A DNA stretch of 64,000 nucleotides. Source: Lamellibrachia columna (taxonomy: Eukaryota > Annelida > Polychaeta > Sabellida > Siboglinidae). The DNA lies in assembly GCA_963662155.1 (NCBI GenBank), contig OY759261.1, positions 69,547,169-69,611,168 on the forward strand. Direction: 5' to 3'. This document shows, one piece after another, positions 33,931-43,622 of the stretch. Numbering within the stretch: the stretch's first letter is position 1; the number at the start of each line of letters is the position of its first letter. The position numbers and the translations under genes are program-made. The notes beneath the pieces were generated by a model. That model saw only the letters and a program-made list of their open reading frames with translations. It did not search any database and was not told the origin of the DNA.

Positions 33931-34743
33931 ATGAGTGCCCATATGAAAAGAGCACGGAAACGGGATTACTGGAGAAGATGGATGTCGGAAAAGACAAAAA
34001 AGTCCAAAATAGATGCAGATGCACATGAATTAATTGGAGACATTTCTGAAAATGAAACATCAGAAGATGTAACAGAATTTCAAGAAAGCAATAATGACCA
34101 AGTTGAGCATGACACAAATGCTGAACATGACCACAGTGATGAACATGACCACATTGATGAACATGACCACAGTGATGAACATGACCACAGTGATGAACAT
34201 GTCCACAGTGATGAACATGACCACAGTGATGAACATGACCACAGTGTTGAACATGACCACAGTGATGAACATAACCACAGTGATGAACATGACCACAGTG
34301 ATGAACATGACCACAGTGATGAACATGACCACAGTGATGAACATGACCACAGTGATGAACATGACCACAGTGTTGAACATGACCACAGTGATGAACATGA
34401 CCACAGTGATGAACATGACCACAGTGTTGAACATGACCACAGTGATGAACATGACCACAGTGATGAACATGACCACAGTGATGAACATGACCACAGTGTT
34501 GAACATGACCACAGTGTTGAACATGACCACAGTGATGAACATGACCACAGTGATGAACATGACCACAGTGTTGAACATGACCACAGTGATGAACATGACC
34601 ACAGTGATGAACATGACCACAGTGTTGAACATGACCACAGTGATGAACATGACCACAGTGATGAACATGACCACAGTGATGAACATGGCCACTACATGGA
34701 AAACTACACTTTCGAGACCATCTGCTGTGCAAAGTGGTCTCAA
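33931..34743 (+). CDS. Unknown protein exon with (DEHDHS)n repeat
   Basis: Acceptor-like TTTTTTTTGAGCAG ends at 33920. ATG at 33931 starts MSAHMKRARKRDYWRRWMSE, a basic stretch, then an acidic Asn/Glu/Asp region (GDISENETSEDVTEF). A tandem 6-residue repeat DEHDHS/VEHDHS follows at about residues 63-250, and the exon closes with YTFETICCAKWSQ before a GTAAGT donor at 34744. The His/Asp repeat could bind metal ions, but this is a guess. Splicing in this frame to 34896 gives an early stop, whereas the frame +1 continues, so an indel within the repeat probably broke the gene. Not recognised as any transposase. Confidence 0.45.
34117..34690 (+). repeat. ~31 x 18-bp coding minisatellite
   Basis: GATGAACATGACCACAGT is repeated with near-perfect 18-bp period, varying mainly GAT/GTT at one codon (Asp/Val). 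Since 18 is a multiple of three and the unit lacks stops, several frames on both strands are open, which produces antisense frames such as 33896-34759. Confidence 0.96.
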
Positions 34744-34895
34744 GTAAGTATATTTCCATTGAACTGTGTGCTTATTATATTATCATGATCTTACTATAAG
34801 CAATAGTTGTTTATGATTACTAAAAAAAAAAATTTCTAACAAATTGCCTTAACTTACAAAATCTTATTAAAATAAATAAATATAATACCTTTCAG

Positions 34896-35084
34896 AATCT
34901 ATTATTCAAATCGACAGAGCTTGCATGACTTTCTCAGTCAATTCTTCAGCATCAAAATGCAAAGTTCTCTGATATCATGTGACTTTGTTGGTAGTCATCA
35001 CATGACAGCAGTTCATTGTGATGCTGAAGAAGTGACCGAGAGGGTCACAAATGCTCCGTCTAGCGTATCAGTAGACTCTGAAAG
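34896..35084 (+). pseudogene. Probable internal exon of the element-borne gene
   Basis: Acceptor ATACCTTTCAG, donor GTATCT. One frame is open throughout: SNRQSLHDFLSQFFSIKMQS, CDFVGSHHMTAVHCDAEEVT, ERVTNAPSSVSVDSE. Phase (two bases carried in and out) agrees with the exon at 35560, but not with the preceding exon unless a frameshift is assumed. No known domain. Confidence 0.4.
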
Positions 35085-35204
35085 GTATCTCAACTTACTT
35101 TAAATCTTGTACGTAATAATTTACATGCTGGTTAAGGAATATTTGTTTGTTTTCTAATGGTTGTCCATAAATTTGTCTGGAAAAAGCATCTTTAAAATGT
35201 GTTA

Positions 35205-35205
35205 G

Positions 35206-35244
<39 letters not shown>

Positions 35245-35312
35245 TATATATATACATATATATGTATATATATATATGTGTGTGTGTATATATTTATATA
35301 TATATATATAAT
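35205..35312 (+). repeat. TA/TG microsatellite
   Basis: About 105 bp of TATATA with TG and CA interruptions in the intron between 35084 and 35560. Confidence 0.95.
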
Positions 35313-35559
35313 ATATTTATCCATGTGTAAACGTTTTCATTCAGTCTCACTGTACAATTAATGTTTTACTTTTGTCTTATTTTATGACACAATTGAATAC
35401 GTAGACAAAGTACTTGTGGCGTCCTCTGCATTGTGTGAATATGACCCGCACATGAACTTGTGGTGTCCCTGGAATCTGTATTAGGAAAATGTGAACCCCC
35501 GTTGTGAAAAGCTGGCTACGGTCATGCAGAAGATAATGTATGTGTTTATGTCTCCAGAG

Positions 35560-35635
35560 GCAAGGGCTGCAAGGCAGGAAGAGGATGGCACCTGCAGTTG
35601 ACACTACCAGTAGTACTCAAGATAAAAGACCATGA
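35560..35635 (+). pseudogene. Probable terminal exon of the element-borne gene
   Basis: Acceptor TGTCTCCAGAG. Joined in phase to 35084 it reads RQGLQGRKRMAPAVDTTSST and QDKRP, then TGA at 35633. The frame beyond the TGA is VDSSSESDD and TAA at 35663, a plausible natural C-terminus, so the TGA may be a CGA to TGA mutation. Confidence 0.4.
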
Positions 35636-35755
35636 GTAGATTCTTCTTCTGAGTCGGATGATTAACATATTTGTAATTCGATTTTAAGTGCAATGAGGAG
35701 TAATTAATTTTCTTTGTAATTCGATTTTGAACATTGTAAATGTGTTAAATATTAT

Positions 35756-35761
35756 AATAAA
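35756..35761 (+). terminator. Poly(A) signal of the element-borne gene
   Basis: AATAAA about 90 bp after the last putative stop and just before the right-hand terminal repeats. It supports a complete transcription unit inside the element. Confidence 0.55.
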
Positions 35762-35764
35762 ACA

Positions 35765-36621
35765 TTATCAACTTACACTGTTTTGATGTTTATGGACGTT
35801 TTGTCAAAACTGTTTTATAATTTTTTTATGTATGTTTTAATACATTAAAAACATGTATTTAGAACGTTTTCAAGCTCCAATATTTTGATATAATTTTAAC
35901 ACTTTCTAATTTTTTTCATATTTTAGGGAAATGTTTTTATGATGTTATATATATGTTATAATAAAACATTTTTCAACAATGTTTTTACAATGTTTCCAAG
36001 AGTCAACATTTTGATATCATTATAACATTTTCAAAAACATTTTCATGATATTTTATGGAAATGTTTTTATGATGTTATATATATGTTATAATAACACATT
36101 TTTGAAAAACGTTTTTACAATGTTTCCAAGAGTCAACATTTTGATATCATTATAACATTTTCAAAAACATTTTCATGATATTTTATGGAAATGTTTTTAT
36201 GATGTTATATATATGTTATAATAAAACATTTTTGAAAAACGTTTTTACAATGTTTCCAAGAGTCAACATTTTGATATCATTATAACATTTTGTAAAACAT
36301 TGTCATGATATTTTATGGAAATGTTTTTAAGATGTTATATATATGTTATAATAAAACATTTTTCAAAAACGTTTTTACAATGTTTCCAAGAGTCAACATT
36401 TTGATATCATTATAACATTTTCAAAAACATTTTCATGATATTTTATGGAAATGTTTTTATGATGTTATATATATGTTATAATAAAACATTTTTGAAAAAC
36501 GTTTTTACAATGTTTCCAAGAGTCAACATTTTGATATCATTATAACATTTTCAAAAACATTTTTATAACATTTGAAGAAACATTTTTCTGATGTTTTTAA
36601 AACATTATTGTGTTTGCTGGG
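35765..36621 (-). repeat. Right terminal array: 5 x 130 bp, inverted relative to the left array
   Basis: TGTTTCCAAGAGTCAACATT recurs at 35991, 36121, 36251, 36381 and 36511, an exact 130-bp period. The sequence is the inverted complement of the first half of the 274-bp left unit (ATATCATTATAAC, ATGTTATATATATG). It ends in TGTGTTTGCTGGG. Confidence 0.93.
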
Positions 36622-37400
36622 CTGGGCTTAATGACACGAGAGTAGCCCAGTCCAATGAGCAGTACAATCTTTATATTTTCCTCGTATGGAAGTAATTGCT
36701 CTGCTATTGAGGCAAGATGGCGCCTCTGCATAACTGTCTCCGGCCGTGGGATCAAGCTTCTATTTGCTGGAATTGATTCCCTCAAGTACGCTCCCGGCAA
36801 AGGAATAGGGGTGCCTTCACTGATATTACACACAGACAGTCTATGCACCACTTCACTGTTGATTGTTTCTTCTGTCAACATCGTCGCCAGCTTTATCTTG
36901 ACTGATTGTCCAGTAGCCTTCAGTTTGTCCATGGTCTGTTGGGCGATGAAGGTCGAGTTGGATTGGTCATCCAACAGCGCGTAGACCATGATGGACTCAT
37001 CTGGTGCATCCTGGTGATACAACATCACTGACACAATCAGCGAGTTGTAGTGGCCTGCCACGTTGTCAGTGTCTGTCTCGTGTGATACAACACTCGCAAC
37101 ACTTAGTGCAGTGTGCAGACACCTTGGTGTCTGCTTCTGCGACTTCCTTCTGTCTGTCATCATAATGCGCAGAGTTGGGTGGAGGCCGCAACAAAATCTC
37201 TTCTTCCTCGGAAAGACCTTGCGTTCAGCGAGTTTCATTTTGTGAAAATGTCCGCACGATTCCAAACTTTGCGACCTCCCACAGAGCACACAGTTCCTGT
37301 CCTTGCTCTGCACCGGTGCATGGGCAGTGGCTAGTCACCTCATTGCAGTCTGAAAGGTTCTATTCTTCCCGAACATCAGTCGAAAATGTATACTTGGAAT
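36622..37400 (-). pseudogene. BEL/Pao gag zinc knuckle and aspartic protease, right fragment
   Basis: The minus-strand frame 37313-36597 carries a zinc-knuckle-like CVLCGRSQSLESCGHFHKMK followed by RKKRFCCGLHPTL, then a protease region with MVYALLDDQSNSTFIA (the D-D-Q-S-N block typical of BEL/Pao proteases) and LIGLGYSRVIKP, the Pao segment upstream of RT. It breaks at 36621, where the 14.3-kb element begins, and resumes at 22310. Gag upstream and LTRs were not recognised. Confidence 0.85.
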
Positions 37401-37947
37401 ATTGTATACAAGCATTATTGTGAACAAGTAATTAAAGTTTATGCTTGTTCAGCATTAGCAAATTAAGTTAGTTTTTAGTAGATATTCAACTGTTAGCACT
37501 CAGACTGGGAACGTAGGCTGTAACGCTCTGTTCTAGTCATTTAGGTTAAGTCGTTTGGCGCAATTAAAAATCCACGCAATCGAAGTGTTTGTAACCAACT
37601 GCTGTTCGATTTAGTGAGAACAAGTAATTATAGATATATCAATGTGGTGTGATATTAATAATCATTAAGATAGCTCTTGTTAAAATGTTATATTTTTACA
37701 ATTTAAAAGTTGTATTTGTAACTTCCGGTTTGTGCGTGAGCAAGGAGCAATTTTGAGTGGGTCCGACGTCGTGATATTTCAGTATTTAAATCCACGCCAT
37801 CTGCGCTTTTAGAATTATGTGCTGACAATTTTGCATGCATACAATCAATCAAACATTTGTTATTTTTGTGTCATTCCCTTATATCATGTTTGATACAGAA
37901 ATAAATTAAGTAAAATGAGAGTTTTGTTAAGCAATTCTTTGAACGTG

Positions 37948-37996
<49 letters not shown>

Positions 37997-40900
37997 ATAC
38001 ATATTCTTTATTTCATGTTCTAGGATTCCACAATACATTTGAAGAATAAAAGGATAACACACACCAGAAGACAGACAAGGCTGACAAAGACTATACGAAA
38101 ATGTTGAGTATATACACCGAGTCCACAGTGTCCATTTAACATTGACACATTAAACATGCACGGATTTATGAAACAGTGATCTCTGAATATGTGTACACTT
38201 ATTCGACAGTATCATGTGAATATTATAAACATTACTTCATGTTGAAAAGCATGACATTAATTTATGAGACTTTGAAATATGAACATTTCTGCACTGAGCC
38301 AGCACCGCCCTGTGAACACTGACACATACACTGGCATGGAGTTATGAAACATTAAACTGTGAATATTGTTGTGCTGAGCCTTCAGTGTACTATGTGGTCT
38401 TCCGCATAGTTCCATTTAAAAGTGTAGTGAAGTCGACTAGTTCTTCTACTGCTGCATTGCTTTGTGTGTTGTCCTTTTCCATGTCTCTTTATCAGCTACT
38501 GTGAACAATATATAAATATTACTTCATGTTGAAGTGCAGGACATTGTTTCATGAAACAGTGAAATTGATGTGCCGAACCTGCAGTGTACTGTAAACCAGT
38601 TTTGACACAGTTAACTGTAAATATTGTTGCATTATGTTTGCAGAACATTTCAAAGCTTCTCTCAATGTATAATAAATTGTGTTATTTTTATGCAATGACA
38701 GTGTGGGTTTTTTCCAAAGAATTATTTCACCATGCAATAACATATTGTTTTTTATAATTATACAGTAAACGCTACAGATTCTATGAATTTTCCAGCTTCA
38801 CGTGTCACTTAATTATACATAGTTAGGCCATTAATACCTGTAATTAGTGTAGTCAAGTAAGTTATGTATACCATTTCTTCTTAAAATGCCTCAGTAAATT
38901 TACGAACATCACTGTCATGCACAATTACTTATGGCTGAAATAGGTAATTTATCAACATAAATCGGTCAAAGGTCAATGGACGTCAAATAATAAGGTCAAT
39001 ATTATGGTCAACAATTACAGCCTCTATTGACTTGATAGCATCCCAATTCAGACTTAATTAAACATAAATAGGCCATTAAGACACGTAATTAGGTAAAAGG
39101 TTAAATTGTAATACATTAGGTCATTAAAGGGTATTACGGTCAGTGTGTACATAAATTCTCCCTTACACCCCTCCCTGATCCCACACATCATACATAATTA
39201 CTTAATCAGGCCATTTTTTAACATAAATAGGTTATCGTAGGTCAAATAAGTAGGTCATGTCAAGGTCACATATTATTAGGTCAACATTGTAGGGTCTTCT
39301 AATTTTTTATTCCAACTTGGTATCTTCATTAGTACACATTATGCCATGTTCCCCTGCATTCAGTGGCAGCGCGGCCAACAAACAGACCGGTCACATTACG
39401 ACCCAACAAACAGGTCACAAGAAATGGACTCAGTTCCATAAGACAAAATAGACCCTTTTATGAAGCAAAACAAATTAAGTGGAATAACTTCGCAAATAAT
39501 AAAGATATTGAAAAAAAATCCAAAAGAGTTATAAACTGCATACTATACTTTATCACACTAGTGTTTAAATGATTATAAAACAATTTTTAATTTTTCTGTA
39601 ATTAATCTAACAACACATATGAATTAAAATGTTACATTGAATGTTAATACGTACATAGAATTATTAAATAGGAAATAATTATTCTGTTAAATTAATTAAC
39701 ATCAATCTAGTAAATCTACATTAGAATTGATTCCAATAATTGTGTCCCTTTGTGTATATTTTTGCATGTATCTGTGTGTATGTTTTTGTACATTTACCCG
39801 TGTGTATTTGGGTGTGTGTTTGTGTGCGTGTGCGTGTGTATCAATCATATAGTGGGCTCTGTGTCTGCCCATATTAAAGCCACACATTGACAGCAGAACA
39901 CTGAATGGATAGTTGGATACCAACAGATGTGTATAGGTATATAGATAGAACGACCTGCATGTGTCGTTGAGAGTACCAGAAGAACTGCAACCCTGAAACT
40001 ACGCATCTAAGTGAAGATTACAACATTCGTGGCGACAACAACCATTGTAATCTACAACAGGGGTGTACTTTGTTTCACATTGAATGGGTCAATGGAATTA
40101 CACAAATGCAATGTGTCATATTATTGCTCGAATGAACCAATGACACAAACAATAGCAAAATATGGGGGATAACTAAATGGTATTTTACTTTTTGTTTAGC
40201 TAAAATACCTATGCTAAGGGACCGTTTAAAGCTGTTGAATGTGTTATATTGCTAGATTTTATTTCCGGGATCAAAGATACACAGTTAACCGACATGTCAG
40301 ACTTGCTCCAATGACATACAGCAATGAATTGCACGTGCGAATGGCATCATGCCTAACACAAAATGTCTTGAATTAATGGTTTATTAGCTTAGTAAAGCTG
40401 CGACACCCACAAAAAATTTCAAAATAGATGACTACCTAATTATAGGAACTACTTTGGACAATGGTATACATTTGTGTTAAAGTCTAACCTTTGTAAAATA
40501 GCTGGGGTGGTGGACACGACACGTCATGTCTTGAGAACTACATGCCTACTTGCATTATGGGTAAGGCCAGAAAGAACGAGATACTTTCGCCGGGCTTTTT
40601 CGTGGTTGTTATATATAAAATACATATATTTTTCGACTCCACTGGATATATACAACATCACAAAAATATGGTTTCCATAGTTACCTGTACATGTAATACT
40701 TTACGATGACATATATGGTTTCCATAGTTACCTGTACATGTAATACTTTACGATGACAAATATGCATAGTTTCCATAGTTATTTGTACATGTAATACTTT
40801 ACGATGACATATATGCAGTTAGAATTCGTGCACTTTCGCATGTCGCCGACAACAAGGAATAAATGTCCTGGGATTATTTTACCAAGTGCGGGCAGTTTCG

Positions 40901-41459
40901 GAATGGGGGCAAAGTGGAGATGATTCTCACTTGGGACGGACCATTGTGAGAATTCCCAAAACGCCCGCCAAAGTGGGAATGGACTAAAAGGCAGCAACCA
41001 ATCAAATGGATTACGGTCTATTTGAACTCTGCCAGGCTTGATACCTTTCTTTGAAGATGTGCTCAGTCGAGGTGTGCTGAGCGTACCTTGAATTGTACAC
41101 ATGCACCTGTATAAGATACTGCTGTAGAAAATAATAATATACTTCTTTAGCACATAAAGCACCACGTGTACTTATAATGCTTATTCCGACTTTGCCCCCT
41201 CTTGCATGGCGCAGAGTTGGAATAATACCGTTATTTCGTTCAAACTAACATGTACAAGTTTTCATAGTGTTTAGCCTAAGAACATGTGTTAAATTATAAA
41301 TGCTAACTGTATAACACAAACGCAACGCAATATCTTTGAATATCGTCTACTTATAATGCTTATTCCGACTTTGCCCCCTCTTGCATGGTGCAGAGTTGGA
41401 ATGATACCGTAGTTTTCGTAGTGTTTAGCCTAAGAACGTATATATTTAACCATGTCCTT
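37401..41459. other. Intergenic DNA with simple repeats
   Basis: No gene recognised. Contents noted: a (GCGT)n run at 37945-37995; a 47-50-bp unit repeated three times at 40671-40816 (GTTTCCATAGTTACCTGTAC and onward); and a direct repeat of about 67 bp starting CTTATAATGCTTATTCCGAC at 41171 and again at 41350. Confidence 0.55.
37945..37995 (+). repeat. (GCGT)n microsatellite
   Basis: About 12 perfect GTGC/GCGT tetranucleotides. Confidence 0.96.
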
Positions 41460-41754
41460 TTGTGTGTTTCAGGAATGTGAGGTAGCTGGCACTTGTATTG
41501 GGTGAAAAGGGGTAATTAACTGCTGGGTGGAATTAATTAACTTCAATCGTGTTGAATTTGTTTGCTAAGCGCTGTGTTCGTGACCGTTAAAGTGTACAGT
41601 TAATGTACAGGGAGTCCCAACAATCGTTTGTTATGCTTCCTGGAAAACAAGCAGGCGTGACGGCAATGAAAGTGTGAGAGTAGGTAGGCCAATCAGTTGT
41701 TCGTTAGGAAATTCCGTCAGCCAATTAGGAAAAAGTTACGCACGTGCTAAACTA

Positions 41755-42030
41755 CAGTTGTGATCGGCCACTCATTCGTGCGACGCCTAAATGGAAAAGG
41801 ACTTCGGTTGGAGAAACAACACAGCAGGACATTGATACGAGGTTTCGCCGGCATGAGGCTGACAAGTTTGCGACACCACCTCGGTTACGTGCAGAGGGAA
41901 GAACCGCCAGTGACCGTCGCAGCGTTGCACAGACCGACAGACGGGCTGGCGAACGTACACTCGTGGAAACACCGAGGGGTGTCAGACGAGTGGCAGTCGT
42001 ACCTGCTTCCTGATAGTGTCCATCTCTGGT
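41755..42030 (+). pseudogene. SGNH/GDSL-hydrolase-like fragment
   Basis: The frame starting near 41757 reads VIGHSFVRRLNGKGLRLEKQ, then RTLIRGFAGMRLTSLRHHL. The G-x-S-F-V-R-R-L block resembles the nucleophile Ser block of SGNH/GDSL hydrolases, and the RGFAGMRL block resembles the following conserved Gly region. Such domains occur in invertebrate proteins and in the ORF1 esterase of some CR1 elements. The later His/Asp block is absent. It directly precedes copy B of the retrotransposon. Confidence 0.4.
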
Positions 42031-42034
42031 AGCT

Positions 42035-43622
42035 AAGAAAATAAAGGCAATGAAGGATAACAAATCACCGGGAGTGGATGGGATTCCTCCAAAATTACTA
42101 ATGGAAACAGTAGAACAAATCAGTATACCACTTGCAAGAGTATTCAACTTGTCATTAAAAGAGGGAGTTGTTCCGTTTGAATGGAAAGAAGCAAACATCA
42201 TACCATTATTTAAAAAGGGTTCGAGAAATAAGTCAGAGAATTACAGACCAGTGAGTTTAACGTCAGTGATTTGTAAATTATTAGAAAGGTTAATTAAAGA
42301 CCATATGGTGGAATTCCTCGTTAAGCATAAATTATTAAATTCATCTCAACATGGATTCCTTAAAGCGAGGTCATGCTTAACAAATATGTTATGTTTTTTG
42401 GAAGAAATCACTAAGTGGATAGACGTGGGATCGCCAGTAGATATTATCTACTTAGATTTTCAGAAAGCTTTTGACAAAGTGCCACATCAAAGATTACTAC
42501 TTAAATTAAAAGCCCATGGTATCGGGGATAGCATAACTGACTGGATAGAACAATGGCTGACTGACAGAAGACAACGAGTTGTAGTAGATGGAGAAGTTTC
42601 AAATTGGAAATCGGTTTTGAGTGGGGTACCTCAAGGATCAGTATTAGGACCTATATTATTCTTAATTTATATCAATGACTTGGACGACAGTATAACAAGT
42701 AACGTACTGAAATTTGCGGATGACACAAAACTGTTTAGGAAGGTTAATACTGATGGTGATAAACAACATTTACTAAACGATCTAGACAGATTAGTGAAAT
42801 GGTCTGAGAAATGGCAGATGTTGTTCAATTTTGGGAAATGTAAATGCCTACATACAGGACATAGGAACTTGAATGTAAACTATAAAATGGGAGATACTGT
42901 TCTGGGTACTACTGTAAAAGAAAAGGACTTAGGAGTTACAATAAGCGCTGATATGAAAGTTTCAGAGCAGTGTGGTATTGCAGCTTCAAAGGGTAATCAA
43001 ATTCTTGGATTGATTAGAAGAAACATAACATACAAGGGAAAAAAGTTAATTATACCTCTTTATAAAGCAATAGTTAGACCTCATTTAGAATACTGTATAC
43101 AAGCATGGAGACCATATCGTAAGAAGGATATAGATACGCTTGAACGCATACAAAGGAGAGCAACTAAAATGATTCCAGAACTGAGAGACCTTAGTTATGA
43201 AGAACGCCTGAAAGAATGTGGTTTAACAACTCTAGAGACAAGGAGGTTAAGAGGAGATCAGATTGAAGTTTTTAAGATATTGAATGGGTATGAAAATATT
43301 GATAGAAATATGTTTTTCTCACTCAAGAAGGATAGCAGAACTAGAGGACATGAGGTAAAATTAGTAAAGGATCAATGTAGATTGGACATCAGGAAGCACT
43401 CGTTCTCACAGAGGACAATAAATGAATGGAACAAATTGTCTACAGATTGTGTAACTGCTAGCAGCTTGAATATGTTTAAAAACAAGGTTGACACATATCT
43501 CAGGAGGGCGGGCTATAAGTAGATGAACATTGTTGGACTCTCGATAAGCCAATGGCTTCCTTGTCCACTTGCCATCTGGGCCTTTGGCTTGGATGGCAAA
43601 TCTTGTTAAATCTTGTTAAATC
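42035..43622 (+). mobile_element. CR1/L2-like retrotransposon, copy B
   Basis: A 5'-truncated copy nearly identical to 16470-18047, ending in the same tail with an extra CTTGTTAAAT repeat (tail TCTTGTTAAATCTTGTTAAAT). Short tandem tails are usual for CR1/L2-type elements. Confidence 0.92.
42050..43522 (+). CDS. Reverse transcriptase of copy B, open reading frame
   Basis: An unbroken 490-codon frame covering the RT and C-terminal region of a non-LTR polymerase: [69 protein letters not shown] (motif A), [15 protein letters not shown] (motif B), KFADDTKLF (motif C, catalytic Asp pair), then the thumb and a C-terminal region ending YLRRAGYK. The endonuclease is missing because of 5' truncation, so it cannot move by itself. 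The clean frame and near identity to copy A indicate recent activity of the family. Confidence 0.92.
   Translation: MKDNKSPGVDGIPPKLLMETVEQISIPLARVFNLSLKEGVVPFEWKEANIIPLFKKGSRNKSENYRPVSLTSVICKLLERLIKDHMVEFLVKHKLLNSSQHGFLKARSCLTNMLCFLEEITKWIDVGSPVDIIYLDFQKAFDKVPHQRLLLKLKAHGIGDSITDWIEQWLTDRRQRVVVDGEVSNWKSVLSGVPQGSVLGPILFLIYINDLDDSITSNVLKFADDTKLFRKVNTDGDKQHLLNDLDRLVKWSEKWQMLFNFGKCKCLHTGHRNLNVNYKMGDTVLGTTVKEKDLGVTISADMKVSEQCGIAASKGNQILGLIRRNITYKGKKLIIPLYKAIVRPHLEYCIQAWRPYRKKDIDTLERIQRRATKMIPELRDLSYEERLKECGLTTLETRRLRGDQIEVFKILNGYENIDRNMFFSLKKDSRTRGHEVKLVKDQCRLDIRKHSFSQRTINEWNKLSTDCVTASSLNMFKNKVDTYLRRAGYK

Larger units (their letters stand above)
22311..36621. mobile_element. 14.3-kb TIR element inserted in BEL/Pao
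   Basis: The left end is CCCAGCAAACACA and the right end its inverse, TGTGTTTGCTGGG. Each is flanked by CT, consistent with a 2-bp target duplication. The BEL/Pao protein motifs stop at one side and resume at the other, so the boundaries are well supported. Contents are a 9.3-kb array of terminal-type repeats, an unidentified terminal exon, a decayed spliced gene with poly(A) signal, and a 0.7-kb right array. No transposase motif was recognised, so the superfamily is unassigned. Confidence 0.82.

Noticed and set aside
33896..34759. Long minus-strand frames (287 and 227 codons) over the 18-bp repeat
   Set aside because: Antisense shadows of the repeat with HCGHVH and MFITVV periodicity. The plus strand has non-repeat coding-like flanks, an acceptor and a donor.
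40779..41165. Minus-strand 128-codon frame
   Set aside because: Low-information composition, overlaps a three-unit tandem repeat and carries no domain signature.
41752..42201. Minus-strand 149-codon frame
   Set aside because: Antisense to both the SGNH-like fragment and the start of the RT frame of copy B.
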